From the NCBI GenBank assembly GCA_013297825.1, contig JAAFIN010000011.1:1-42956 (forward strand): a stretch of DNA of 42,956 bases, in the 5' to 3' direction. The first letter of the stretch is position 1. Each line of letters begins with the position of its first letter. The stretch is from Cytophagales bacterium. GTDB taxonomy: Bacteria; Bacteroidota; Bacteroidia; Cytophagales; Microscillaceae. The notes under the pieces were generated by a model, which worked only from the letters and a program-made list of their open reading frames with translations, had not been told where the DNA came from and made no database searches. The position numbers were made by a program, and so were the translations under genes. This document shows, in pieces, positions 30,000 to 39,600 of this stretch.

Positions 30000-31544
30000 A
30001 TGCAAAATTTAAAAAAATATACATATTCTTTTTTGGTATTGTTGATTGCTCCATTTTTATTTTCTTGCACCAAGGAATTAGAAACATATCCAAGAGCATC
30101 ACTTACACCAGATATTGCTTTGTCAGACTCTACAGCTTATCAAGGTTTATTGATGTCAGCATATAGAAGAATGCACGAATTTACGTATTATGGACAAAAC
30201 ATGATACTTACTCCTGAAGTTTTAGCAGATAATGCAGTTGTGTTAAGAAATACAGGACGATTCATTGATGAATTTAATAATGTTCAAGGAGAACATATTG
30301 ATATATGGTTTGATGTTTACAGGGCTATCAATGACTGTAATTATGTTTTAGCTGATATTGATGATCCAAATAAAGGAGCTGCATTAGCATCTTTATGGTT
30401 TAAAAAAAGAATAGCAGCAGAAGCACTCGCTGTGAGGTCGTTAATATACCATGATTTAGCTCGTATATATGGTTATGAGCCTAATAAAGAAAAAAATGGC
30501 TGGAAACAATCTGCTGTTTTGAGAATAAAACCTACCTTGGGTAAAGGGGACATCGGTTCACCAACAAGATCAACGAACAATGAGATATATTCTCAAATAG
30601 AAGAAGACCTAAATAAAGCCTTAACTCTTTTAGCTGAAATACCTCCAACAAGTAATTATAAAGTCTTGAGAAATGGAGTAACTCCTATAGAGGCTGTTGA
30701 TTTAACAAAATCTGTAAATTATTTTAGATTTAATGCACCTGCAATCCAAGCACTTCTGGCAAGGGTTCAACTTTATTCTGGTAATTACACACAAGCACTT
30801 CAAAATGCTGAGGCAGTAATAAGTATCCCAAATAATATTGGAGGTGCTGAATTTGTGAATACAAGTAACTATGTACAGGCTTTTAATAATGGTGCTTCTA
30901 ACTCTGGAAGAGAATCATTGTTTGAACTGAATATAAATCCAACGGATTGGTCTACTGTTGATGGGCAAAATAATGGATTATCTTCTTTGACAAGTGATAG
31001 AGTGACAGGTGGGCAATTTGTTTTGGGAGCCTCTCAACAGTTATATAATTTATTTGGAACAGGCGACACCAGAAGATCTCTTATGGTTGACAAAGGACCA
31101 TCTGAAACAGGGTACAACAGATGGATGGTAAATAAATGGACAGGTGAAAAAACTAATGCTACTGGTGGTGTAGAAAATGTACAAGTGATGAGAAAATCTG
31201 AAGTTGTATTAATTAAAGCTGAGTGCCAAGCAAGAAATGGAAATCTAAACGGTGCAATGACAACATTGAATGATTTTAGGACAACAAGAGGTGCAAGCAA
31301 TCTTGCAACACCTGCCACTCTTGATGGGGTTTTAGATCTAATATTATTGGAAAATAGATTAGAATTCTATTTTGAAGGACACAGATTCTTTGACTTAAAA
31401 AGAATGCAAAAAGGTATTGTAAAACCTACAGGAGGAAACATTACCGCTTCTGATTTAGCATTTGATGATTATAGATTTTTGGCAAGGATACCAACAAGCG
31501 AAATCAATATTAATCCAGGTCTAACACAAAATCCAGGTTATTAA
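30000..31544 (+). CDS. SusD/RagB-family nutrient-binding lipoprotein
   Basis: The 514-residue lipoprotein has a lipobox (IAPFLFSC, Cys23) followed by the SusD helical domain: ETYPRASLTPD, LLMSAYRRMHEF, the AAEALAVRSLIYHDLARIYG helix near residue 145, and the C-terminal ENRLEFYFEGHRFFDLKRM signature near residue 455. It sits on the outside of the outer membrane and closes the SusC-type channel. It follows susC by 20 bp and is followed after 72 bp, with a hairpin between, by another lipoprotein. Confidence 0.95.
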   Translation: MQNLKKYTYSFLVLLIAPFLFSCTKELETYPRASLTPDIALSDSTAYQGLLMSAYRRMHEFTYYGQNMILTPEVLADNAVVLRNTGRFIDEFNNVQGEHIDIWFDVYRAINDCNYVLADIDDPNKGAALASLWFKKRIAAEALAVRSLIYHDLARIYGYEPNKEKNGWKQSAVLRIKPTLGKGDIGSPTRSTNNEIYSQIEEDLNKALTLLAEIPPTSNYKVLRNGVTPIEAVDLTKSVNYFRFNAPAIQALLARVQLYSGNYTQALQNAEAVISIPNNIGGAEFVNTSNYVQAFNNGASNSGRESLFELNINPTDWSTVDGQNNGLSSLTSDRVTGGQFVLGASQQLYNLFGTGDTRRSLMVDKGPSETGYNRWMVNKWTGEKTNATGGVENVQVMRKSEVVLIKAECQARNGNLNGAMTTLNDFRTTRGASNLATPATLDGVLDLILLENRLEFYFEGHRFFDLKRMQKGIVKPTGGNITASDLAFDDYRFLARIPTSEININPGLTQNPGY

Positions 31545-31560
31545 ATTTTTTACTAGAAAT

Positions 31561-31598
31561 TCATCTATTATTTTCAACATATTAAAAATAGTAGATGA
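31561..31598 (+). terminator. Hairpin inside the Sus-like operon
   Basis: A 14-bp stem with one T-G pair (TCATCTATTATTTT / AAAATAGTAGATGA) and a 10-nt loop lies between susD and the third gene. There is no T tract directly after it, so it may be a partial terminator or an mRNA-stability element that lowers expression of the third gene. Confidence 0.45.
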
Positions 31599-31616
31599 AT
31601 ATAAACTAAATTTTTT

Positions 31617-32474
31617 ATGAAAAAACAATTTTATTCTCTATTTTGCCTTTTTTTACTATTATTGCCTTCTTGTTTTCAAAAAACTGGACTAGATATACTA
31701 ATTGAGCAAGAATTTGTTGAGCTTCAAATGGCAACATTAGCATCCAAAAAAACATTTGCATATCAAAAAACCTTAAATGGGTTACCAACTAAAGATAGCA
31801 TAATTGTAAATTTTGTTGCAAGACCAAGAAACTCGCCTGTCAATGTTTCTTATACTATAAATCCAATTTCTCGTAATGTTACAGGAGATACAATTAAAGC
31901 TATTGAGGGTGTACATTATCGTATGGCTCCAACAGGGACACAATCTGTACCAAGTGGTGGAAGCTTTGCAAAACTCCCTATAGAAATTATGGATGATGTT
32001 TTGGTTATTGGAAAACTTTATATTTTTGATATTGCAATATCTAATGCTGATGTTCCAGTTAGTAAATATTATGGCAGGTCAGATTTTATTTTTAGTTCTG
32101 TTTGTCCCTTTAATATAAATCTTTTTAAGGATGATTATAAATGTTTGGAACCAGGTTATGATCCAAATGATCCTGCAAATGGTCCAAGTCCAAATGGGCT
32201 TCCTGATGGAACATACAAAGTAAAATTCACAAATATAAACAACACAACAATTGAAATTGATAATTTTTGGGACTCTGGTATAGTTGCAAGATATGTATTT
32301 GCAGGAAATACAGTTTCTTTGCAGGCTACTTCTACATCAACCTGGAATATAACTCCAAATGGAGCTGGAACATTTGACCCATGTTCAGGTCAGATGACTG
32401 TACCCTACACTATTAGGAGAGTATCAAATGGCTCTCTTGTTGAAAACAATGTTCATACATTCACAAAACGTTAA
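31617..32474 (+). CDS. Sus-operon surface lipoprotein (DUF4843/DUF1735-like)
   Basis: The 285-residue protein has a lipoprotein signal (FLLLLPSC, Cys19). Its first half reads like the Ig-type domain of DUF4843/DUF1735 lipoproteins found behind SusD genes, with VNFVARPRNSPVNVSYTI, AIEGVHYRMAP, and LPIEIMDDVLVIGKLYIFDIAI. The second half (PDGTYKVKFTNINNTTIEIDNFWDSG) is a beta-rich lipocalin-like segment. It is expected on the outer face of the outer membrane and may bind the transported ligand. The assignment rests on fold-like motifs, not on strong identity. Confidence 0.7.
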   Translation: MKKQFYSLFCLFLLLLPSCFQKTGLDILIEQEFVELQMATLASKKTFAYQKTLNGLPTKDSIIVNFVARPRNSPVNVSYTINPISRNVTGDTIKAIEGVHYRMAPTGTQSVPSGGSFAKLPIEIMDDVLVIGKLYIFDIAISNADVPVSKYYGRSDFIFSSVCPFNINLFKDDYKCLEPGYDPNDPANGPSPNGLPDGTYKVKFTNINNTTIEIDNFWDSGIVARYVFAGNTVSLQATSTSTWNITPNGAGTFDPCSGQMTVPYTIRRVSNGSLVENNVHTFTKR

Positions 32475-32629
32475 TAATGTTAATATAAAAATAATGGTTT
32501 TTCTATGGTTTGTATAGGAAGTTATATATTGCAAGAATACTAAATATATTTGCAGCGTTACTTGATGTTCTCATTAAACAAGTCCAACTAAAATCATAGA
32601 AGAACCAAAATAACTTATTTTTTATATAG

Positions 32630-32740
32630 TGTTCAATAAATACTAATTTGTCGGTTGTATAAACCTATAAGGTTTTTAAAATCTTATAGGTTTAAACGAA
32701 AATAAATGATAATATAAGACATTTTAACATTTATTGAACA
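32630..32740. repeat. Nested inverted-repeat element, CCTATAAGG type
   Basis: Outer arms TGTTCAATAAAT (32630-32641) and ATTTATTGAACA (32729-32740) are perfect complements. Inside lies a second palindrome with AACCTATAAG and CTTATAGGTT arms. The whole 111 bp can fold into a nested hairpin, typical of a non-autonomous mobile or REP-type element. Confidence 0.65.
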
Positions 32741-32754
32741 ATAGTTTTGTTTAG

Positions 32755-32917
32755 CAAGTAAAAATATGGTTATCTGATAAATTTTTATGAAAACATAAGA
32801 TATAAACCCCTATTTACTGATTTAATTATAGTAAATATAAAATAAGGTTTTGTATCTTATATTCTAAAAGCTGTCAGATAAATAAAAATATGATAATTCA
32901 TAAAATATTTTTACTTG
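32755..32917. repeat. Long fold-back element A with TTATCTGA ends
   Basis: Outer arms CAAGTAAAAATAT (32755-32767) and ATATTTTTACTTG (32905-32917) are perfect complements. Further inside are GGTTATCTGATAA and, inverted, CTGTCAGATAAAT, then ATAAGATA/TATCTTAT, AAACC/GGTTT and TATTTAC/GTAAATA in order. The 163-bp unit thus forms one long imperfect hairpin. Confidence 0.65.
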
Positions 32918-33075
32918 TGTTTTAATAAAAAATATTATGTGAAATAACTTATGTTTAAAAAATGAGCTATTGTTGTTTTTTGAATTGAAAAATAGCTTTA
33001 AATTTATTAATTAAATGTAAAACAATTATTCTTCACATAAATAAAATTTTATCATTATAAAATCCAATTATTTTT

Positions 33076-33837
33076 ATGTCTTATACAATACTCAAAAAAA
33101 TAACAAAATATATTTTGTTAATGAATATTTTTGTTATTTATGGTTGCAGTTCTACATCAACTAATGATATAGAAGCTGATAAAACACAACTACTCATATC
33201 AAAAGAATGGCAATTGACAAGTATGTTGGTATCTCCTGGAACAAAAAATAATTTCTTTCTGTTACCACGAGCAACATCATCAGTTCTAACTCCAAATCCA
33301 ATTAATATTTCAGATATGGAAGATATTTATCCTTTAATCCCTGCGTGGAGAAAAGATAATACTTTGCGTTTTTCTATAGAGATAGACTCTTCTCGTAGAA
33401 GACCTGATAACAGTAAAATTATTGAAACTGTTTTTCCGTTCCGAGAATTTGAAAATCAACTCAAAGAAGGTAATGTTGTTCCTATGGTTGGAGAGGTTTA
33501 TATTTCTGGTGTTTGGAGTTTTGGAACTCCCAACTCTGTTGCAACTAATAATAATATTCCTGGTCCAAAAGGTTTTGGTGAAAATAACCAAAAATATTTA
33601 AGAATGACAAATACTATGTTTAGGGGCACAAGATTCCCAATAATTGCTCCAGTAGTTGCTCCAACAACCCCACAGATTTTTTCTGCAACAACAACAACAA
33701 CAATGGTAAATACAGCATCAATATATGAATTATCAGAAAAAACATTAAAAATAGGTTTTACTCAACGTCTAAGCATAGATGGAGGTACTTCAAATGTGGT
33801 AGATTATTATTTTATCCAAACCTATACAGCAAAATAA
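33076..33837 (+). CDS. Lipoprotein, unknown, 253 aa
   Basis: The product has a lipoprotein signal (ILLMNIFVIYGC, Cys24) followed by a soluble domain beginning ISKEWQLTSMLV, the opening strand seen in lipocalin-like Bacteroidota lipoproteins. The middle is rich in proline, serine and threonine (IIAPVVAPTTPQIFSATTTTTMV). It ends in beta strands (SEKTLKIGFTQRLSIDGG..VVDYYFIQTY). No enzyme motif is seen. It follows the Sus-like operon after 600 bp of repeat sequence, so it may have its own promoter; a terminator follows the stop. Confidence 0.65.
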   Translation: MSYTILKKITKYILLMNIFVIYGCSSTSTNDIEADKTQLLISKEWQLTSMLVSPGTKNNFFLLPRATSSVLTPNPINISDMEDIYPLIPAWRKDNTLRFSIEIDSSRRRPDNSKIIETVFPFREFENQLKEGNVVPMVGEVYISGVWSFGTPNSVATNNNIPGPKGFGENNQKYLRMTNTMFRGTRFPIIAPVVAPTTPQIFSATTTTTMVNTASIYELSEKTLKIGFTQRLSIDGGTSNVVDYYFIQTYTAK

Positions 33838-33864
33838 ATAAAAAAACGCTCAAAAAATAATTTT

Positions 33865-33903
33865 CCCCACCTTTTCCCTCAAAAGAAAAGGTGGGTTTTT
33901 TTT
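33865..33903 (+). terminator. Rho-independent terminator
   Basis: An 11-bp GC-containing stem (CCCACCTTTTC / GAAAAGGTGGG) with an 8-nt loop and nine T residues follows the lipoprotein gene by 27 bp. Confidence 0.9.
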
Positions 33904-33936
33904 TAACATTTTTGAAGATTTTGGGTTGTATAAAGT

Positions 33937-34359
33937 ATGAATACAACAACACAAAATTATCCACTTGTTACAGTTGGGGCGGTTATTTTTAATCCTAAAA
34001 AGGAAATTTTTTTGATAAAAACCCACAAATGGAACAATAAATATGGTTTGCCAGGCGGAAAAATAGAAGTAGGCGAAACCAATACACAAGCACTCATAAG
34101 AGAAATCAAAGAAGAAACTAATCTACAAATTCAAAATATTGAATTTGTGATGACACAAGAAGTTATTTTTTCAGAAGAATTTTATAAAAAAATGCACTTT
34201 ATTTTTTTTAATTATACTTGTTCAACCATTGATGATAATAATGTAATTCTAAATGATGAAGCACAAAGTTATGTTTGGATTTCTTTGGAAAATGCTTTTG
34301 AATTGCCATTAAATCAACCTACACGCACATTATTAGAGCAGATTAAAAATAATAAATAA
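33937..34359 (+). CDS. Nudix hydrolase
   Basis: The 140-residue protein has the Nudix box GGKIEVGETNTQALIREIKEETNL (residues about 48-71): G-x5-E-x7-RE-U-x-EE-x-N-U, with Asn in place of the usual Gly near the end. The RE..EE residues bind the metal. The family cuts nucleoside diphosphates linked to another group, in the cytoplasm, for example to clean nucleotide pools or process ADP-ribose or NDP-sugars; the substrate here is not defined. The neighbouring SDR gene begins 18 bp later, so the two form an operon. Confidence 0.9.
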   Translation: MNTTTQNYPLVTVGAVIFNPKKEIFLIKTHKWNNKYGLPGGKIEVGETNTQALIREIKEETNLQIQNIEFVMTQEVIFSEEFYKKMHFIFFNYTCSTIDDNNVILNDEAQSYVWISLENAFELPLNQPTRTLLEQIKNNK

Positions 34360-34377
34360 ATTTCCCCTTTCTTTTTT

Positions 34378-35094
34378 ATGCAAAAAACTATCCTCATCAC
34401 AGGAAGTGCAAAAGGATTGGGAAAAGCTATTGCTCAACATTTTGCACAACAAAATTATAATATTGTACTCCATTATCACAAAAGCCAACAAGATGCTGAA
34501 ATATTAGCAAAAGACTTAGCTGATGTTACGCAAATATTATTAGTGAAAGCTGATTTAAACGAACAAAAAGAAGTAGAAAATATATTTTTTCAAGTAAAAG
34601 AAAAATTTGGAAAAATAGATGTTTTGGTAAATAATGTTGGGAATTTTCTAAGGAAAAACATATTAAATGTTCAAATAAATGAATGGCACGAAATAATCCA
34701 AAATAATCTTAATAGTGTTTTTTATACTTCCCAAATGGCAGTTTCATTGATGAAAAACCACAATTTTGGGCGAATTATCAACATTGGTTTTGCAGGCATA
34801 GAACACATACAAGCTGAACACCTTTTTACGCCTTATTTTATTGCTAAACAAGGTGTTTTGACGTATTCTAAAAGTCTTGCAAAAGCACTTGCCTTAGAAA
34901 AATATAATATTTCTGTGAATGTTGTTTCGCCTGGCGTATTGGAAAATAGCTTAGAAAAACCTATTGATGAGATTCCACAAGGGCGTTTGGCTACTTTTGA
35001 GGAATTTATTACTGCTATAGATTTTTTGGTAAATGACAAAAACGCTTATATCACAGGACAACACATTGAAGTTGCAGGAGGTTGGAGGTTGTAA
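34378..35094 (+). CDS. Short-chain dehydrogenase/reductase, atypical
   Basis: The 238-residue protein has the Rossmann TGSAKGLG at residues 8-15 (TGxxxGxG), NNVG near residue 88 and the active YxxxK as Y153-FIA-K157. The catalytic Ser, expected about 13 residues before the Tyr in an INISS context, is absent: the sequence reads INIGFAG. It may therefore be a degenerate or special-purpose SDR. The C-terminus (ITGQHIEVAGGWRL) is that of FabG/pteridine reductase-like SDRs. It follows the Nudix gene by 18 bp and could act on a related nucleotide-derived substrate. Confidence 0.85.
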   Translation: MQKTILITGSAKGLGKAIAQHFAQQNYNIVLHYHKSQQDAEILAKDLADVTQILLVKADLNEQKEVENIFFQVKEKFGKIDVLVNNVGNFLRKNILNVQINEWHEIIQNNLNSVFYTSQMAVSLMKNHNFGRIINIGFAGIEHIQAEHLFTPYFIAKQGVLTYSKSLAKALALEKYNISVNVVSPGVLENSLEKPIDEIPQGRLATFEEFITAIDFLVNDKNAYITGQHIEVAGGWRL

Positions 35095-35159
35095 TTTTAA
35101 AATAGTATTATCAAAATGAAAAATATAAGATATTTTAAAAATAAATGTTAGATTTTATC

Positions 35160-35167
35160 TATTTTTG
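35160..35167 (+). promoter_or_regulatory. Promoter -7 box of the dCTP deaminase gene
   Basis: TATTTTTG is an exact TAnnTTTG box 50 bp upstream of the ATG. The -33 position is T-rich but not TTTG. Confidence 0.45.
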
Positions 35168-35217
35168 CCTTTCTTATTATTTTTTTGATAAATATACAAA
35201 CTCATTTACAATAAAAA

Positions 35218-35736
35218 ATGATTCTTTCAGGCAAAGAAATAGAAAAACGTTTGGACAAAGATATTATTATAAATCCTTATAGTCCAACACAACTTAATCC
35301 AAATAGTTATAATCTGCGATTACATAAAGATTTGTTGGTGTATGATACAGATTGTTTGGATATGAAAAAATTAAACGCAACCAAAAAAATAGAAATCCCT
35401 GAAACAGGGCTTTTGCTTGACCCAAATATACTTTATTTGGGGCGTACCACAGAATATACCGAAACGCACAAATGCGTTCCTATGCTGGAAGGCAGAAGTT
35501 CAGTAGGTCGTTTGGGGTTGTTTATTCACGTTACAGCAGGATTTGGAGATGTGGGTTTTTGTGGGTATTGGACGTTAGAAATTTTCTGTGTGCAACCCAT
35601 TATTATTTACCCAAATGCAGAGATTTGTCAAATTTATTACCACGATATTTTGGGCGAATATACCACTTACAAAAGCAACAAATACCAACATAATAGCGAA
35701 GTACAGCCAAGTATGATGTATAAAGATTGGGAATAA
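35218..35736 (+). CDS. dcd: dCTP deaminase
   Basis: The 172-residue protein carries the dCTP deaminase signature: N-terminal ILSGKEIEKRL, LNPNSYNLRL, EGRSSVGRLGLFIHVTAGFGD at residues 91-111, and WTLEIF near residue 119 with the Glu that acts in deamination. The enzyme converts dCTP to dUTP in the cytoplasm for dTMP synthesis, working as a trimer. The usual R of the 'HITA-R' segment is replaced by GF. The length is close to that of bacterial Dcd (about 190). It has its own promoter box and ends before a strong terminator. Confidence 0.93.
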   Translation: MILSGKEIEKRLDKDIIINPYSPTQLNPNSYNLRLHKDLLVYDTDCLDMKKLNATKKIEIPETGLLLDPNILYLGRTTEYTETHKCVPMLEGRSSVGRLGLFIHVTAGFGDVGFCGYWTLEIFCVQPIIIYPNAEICQIYYHDILGEYTTYKSNKYQHNSEVQPSMMYKDWE

Positions 35737-35753
35737 TTTTGATTTTTTTGTAA

Positions 35754-35785
35754 AAAAAGCCTTTTTTTAGAAAAAAGGCTTTTTT
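35754..35785 (+). terminator. Terminator after dcd
   Basis: A 14-bp stem (AAAAAGCCTTTTTT / AAAAAAGGCTTTTT) with a TAG loop and a T tail follows the dcd stop by 17 bp. Confidence 0.88.
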
Positions 35786-35935
35786 ATTGCATATAAAACT
35801 GAAATTTTAAACAAAAAAAAATTAAAAAATTAAAAAATTTCCTTTATTTTTACGTTTTTCTAAGTGAATTTTTTATAAAAAATTTAAAATAATTTAAAAA
35901 TAACCCAAAAAAACCTTAAAACTATTGTTTTAATT

Positions 35936-36460
35936 ATGCTCAAAAATACCCTTAAATCGCTTTTCTTTTTGTTTTCTGTTATCATTATCGCAAGTTGTGG
36001 CAATGGTGTGGCTACTAATATGGAACTCAACAAAAAATTGGAAGTAGAACACCAAAAATTTTTGAAAGAACACCAAATCATTCTACAAGAACACGATGTA
36101 ATGTTCAAAGAATATAACCAATGGGAAAAAGAATATCAAGCCAAAAAATCTGGTGTGAAAGACCAAAATGTAAATGAAATCAAAATGCACGACGAAGCTG
36201 TAGTTGCACAAAATAAAATTCTTAAAGAACATGATGACCTTATAAAAGGACACGATAAACTCCTTCAAGACCAAACTTCTATCCTAAAAAATCACGTAGA
36301 AGGCAAACTTATTGACAAAGATTTTGAAAAAGCTCACATTGCTTTAGCTGAAAATCATAAAAAATTGGTGGAAAAACACAATGACATCAAAGCTAAACAC
36401 GAGGCTTTTGAAGACAAACACAAAACTGTGCTTGCTACTATCGTAGTTGAAGTGAAATAA
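35936..36460 (+). CDS. Lipoprotein with Glu-His heptad repeats
   Basis: The 174-residue product has a lipoprotein signal (FLFSVIIIASC, Cys22) and is otherwise almost purely helical. From residue 37 an Glu-His pair recurs every seven residues (EHQKFLK, EHQIILQ, EHDVMFK, EYNQWEK). After an AKKSG break the pattern returns with MHDEAVV, EHDDLIK, GHDKLLQ, NHVEG, NHKKLVE, KHNDIKA, KHEAFED. The period fits a coiled coil with a stripe of histidines on one face. The protein should sit at the membrane in the periplasm or on the surface; metal binding by the His stripe is an inference. A heptamer DNA repeat starts at the base after the stop. Confidence 0.75.
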   Translation: MLKNTLKSLFFLFSVIIIASCGNGVATNMELNKKLEVEHQKFLKEHQIILQEHDVMFKEYNQWEKEYQAKKSGVKDQNVNEIKMHDEAVVAQNKILKEHDDLIKGHDKLLQDQTSILKNHVEGKLIDKDFEKAHIALAENHKKLVEKHNDIKAKHEAFEDKHKTVLATIVVEVK

Positions 36461-36509
36461 AGTTTAAAGTTCAAGGTTTAAAGTTTAAAGTTTAAAATTC
36501 AAGGTTTAA
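36461..36509. repeat. Heptamer tandem repeat, AGTTTAA class
   Basis: Seven units in perfect phase (AGTTTAA, AGTTCAA, GGTTTAA, AGTTTAA, AGTTTAA, AATTCAA, GGTTTAA) begin at the base after the stop codon of the lipoprotein gene. Confidence 0.92.
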
Positions 36510-36643
36510 AAAATCCTATAAATTATATTTAATCTTAAAACTTTACTCCAAAATCTTGAATTATCCAAAAAATTTTAAAATTCTGATTTTATTTGGTTGT
36601 TTCATTTATACATTCAACATTTACCATTGGATTTGGCTGTTTC

Positions 36644-36671
36644 ATTCCTAATTCCTAATTTCTAATTCATA
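36644..36671. repeat. Heptamer tandem repeat, ATTCCTA class
   Basis: Four in-phase units (ATTCCTA twice, ATTTCTA, ATTCATA) lie directly upstream of the GTG start of the sensor phosphatase. Confidence 0.85.
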
Positions 36672-36676
36672 ATTAA

Positions 36677-39600
36677 GTGAAGGTTACATCTCTTATTGCG
36701 ATTGTTTTTTTATTTTGGATAAATGTTTCTACTGAAATATTTGCTCAAAAAATAGGCTTTCCTTTGCTTAAAAATTACTTTCCACGTGATTATCAAGCCT
36801 CACCCCAAAATTGGGAAGTGGTGCAAGATACACGTGGTTTTTTGTATTTTGCGAATGATAAAGGTATTTTGGAATATGATAGTCAAAATTGGCGACTAAT
36901 TCCTACAAGTAATTTCTCGCCTGTGCGTGCCTTGTATGTAGGGAAAAATGGGCAAATTTATGTAGGTGGAAGCAATGAATTAGGATATTTGGCAAAAAAT
37001 GAAAAATCAGAATTGCATTATTTTTCCCTGAAAAATCAGTTACCCAAAGAATACCAAGAGTTTGAGGAAGTTTGGAGTGTGCAAGGCACAAATGAAGGCA
37101 TTTTTTTTCAAACAGACCATTTTTTGTTTTTTTTTGATTTTGATTTTTCTAAAAAACCAAAAATCTGGCAAGCACCCAATAATGCATCATTTTTCCTAAG
37201 TTTTCAGGTGAATAATACTCTTTATATTCACACCGAAAATATGGGGCTTTTGGTTTTTTCCAAAGGAAAACTTTTTCCACTAACAAATGCTGATATCTTT
37301 AAAAATGAAAAAATTTATTTTATTGTTCCTTTTGAAAAAGATAAAATATTAATTGGGGCAAGAAAACAAGGGCTTTTTGTGTATGATACCAAAAATTTTG
37401 TATTAAATAAATGGGAAACACAAGCCTCTGAATTTTTGCAAAAACATCAACTTTATAGTGCAACTAATCTTCCACATCATCAATTTGCAATAGGTACACG
37501 CACAGGTGGTGTGATTATTTTGGATAAAAAAGGCATTGTTCAAGAAAAAATAAACAAAGAAACAGGCATTGCTGACCAAAATATTCGTTATCTATTTTTT
37601 GCACAAGATAATACACTTTGGCTTGCTTTGAACAATGGTATTTCACAAGTAAATCTTTATAGCCCTTGGCGTTCCAATAATGAAAATAATGGGCTTATAG
37701 GTATTGTAAGAAGTATTTTGCCACTTTACAATGCACAAGAAGAAATTTGGGTAACTACTTCATTGGGAATTTTTTATTATAATAAAATTTCTAAAAATAC
37801 ACCCAAAAATGCTTTTCAAAGGTTTGGAAATATAGATACCGAAGCCTGGACTTTGCTCAAAATTCCTAATTCTGATGATATTTGGGCTGGTACCAATGAC
37901 GGAATTTATTTATTGAAAAATGGACAAGCCCAACTTATATATGCCTCCAAAGGTAAAGCAGTATTAAATATAAAAAATATTGGTAATAAAATTTGGGTTG
38001 GGCTAAAAGGAGGACTTTTGTGTTGGGAAAATAAAAATGGAAATTGGCAAATTACCCAAAATTTTAGTTGGATAAAAGATGAAATTTATAGTATTCAATC
38101 TGATTTTAAAAATAATATTTGGCTTGGTACTTTCGTAAAAGGCGTTATAAAACTTCCCCACAACAAAGAAACAGACAGTTCCGCACACAAAAGATATGGA
38201 CTTTCAGAAGGTTTGCCTGCGTTGCGTGATTGTAAATTATTTTATTTTAATGGAAAATTATTAGTAGGCACGCCCAAAGGGCTTTATGAATGGAAAGAAG
38301 ACAAAGATATTTTTGAAAAAAGTGTTTTTTTAAAAGAAAATAAAAGCGAATTGAAAGGCATTTTTGCATTTACCCAAAAAGGCAATGACCTTTATATGGC
38401 TGATGCACACACACGCCAACACCCTATAGAATTGTGGCAAAAACAAGGTGAAGATTGGATAAAACGTAATCGTATCTATAAAATCCTTCCTGAAATCAGC
38501 GAACCTGTCTTACACCCTGATTTTGTGGGTGGAAGTGAAGGACTTTTTGCCTTGCAAGAAGAACAATTTTTGAATAGACCAAAAATGAAAGTTTTTTTGA
38601 GAACTATTACCTTGAATAATGATAGCCTTTTGTATGGTGGATATGGTACGCCAAAATTATTTGATTTTGAGCCAAATAGTAATTTTGATATTGAATTTAT
38701 AACCCCATTTTTTGAAGATACAGACAAACTTGAATATTCTTATAGTTTGCAATCCAAAGGCATATTAGCACCACAAAGCATTGTTTGGTCTAATTGGTCA
38801 AAAGACAATAAAATCAATTTTAGGAATCTATTTGAAGGTGATTATGTGTTGCACGTCAAAGCACGCAATGCTTATAGTGATGAAAGCGAAATATTAGATT
38901 ATGCGTTTCACATACGCCCCCCAATTTATCGCACACCTGTTGCATTTGTGTTGTATGCGATATTTGGAGCAATATTTTTTTATATTTTATTGAGAATTTA
39001 CAATGCACGTCTTCGCCAACAACGCAATAAATTACAGCAATTGGTAGAAATTCGTACCCAAGAAATAGAAAAAAGCAATAAAGTATTAGAAGTAAGTACC
39101 CAAATGCTTCAATTCCAAAAAGAAGATACTGAACGCCAAAGAATGGTATTGGAGGAAATCAATCGTGATATGACTGATAGCATCAATTATGCAAGCCGTA
39201 TTCAAAAAGCTGGTTTGCCAACATACCAAAAATTACAATCTGCTTTTGAAGATTTTTTCTTATTTTATAAGCCTCGTGATATTGTTTCTGGTGATTTTTA
39301 TTGGTATAGTGAAATAGGTATGCAACCTTATTTTGCAAAAGATGCCAATATCAAAAATGGTACAGTTTCATTATTTAAAGGATTTACCAAAGGAAAAAAA
39401 ATTATTTCTATTGTAGATTGCACAGGACACGGTGTGCCTGGTGCATTTATGAGTATGGCTGGAAAAGCACATCTTAACCAAATAATCAATACAGAAGGCA
39501 TTACACAACCTGCACTTATATTGAAAGAATTGGATTTGGTTATTCGCCAAAATCTTCGCCAAGATGAAACAGAAGGCACTGACGGAATGGATATGGCAAT

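Larger units (their letters stand above)
32475..33075. other. Long intergenic region with two fold-back elements
   Basis: No gene is found in these 601 bp. They hold two separate inverted-repeat elements at 32630-32740 and 32755-32917. A TATATTTG box occurs at 32545-32552 without a suitable -33. The last 150 bp are plain A/T-rich sequence leading to the next lipoprotein gene. Confidence 0.6.
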
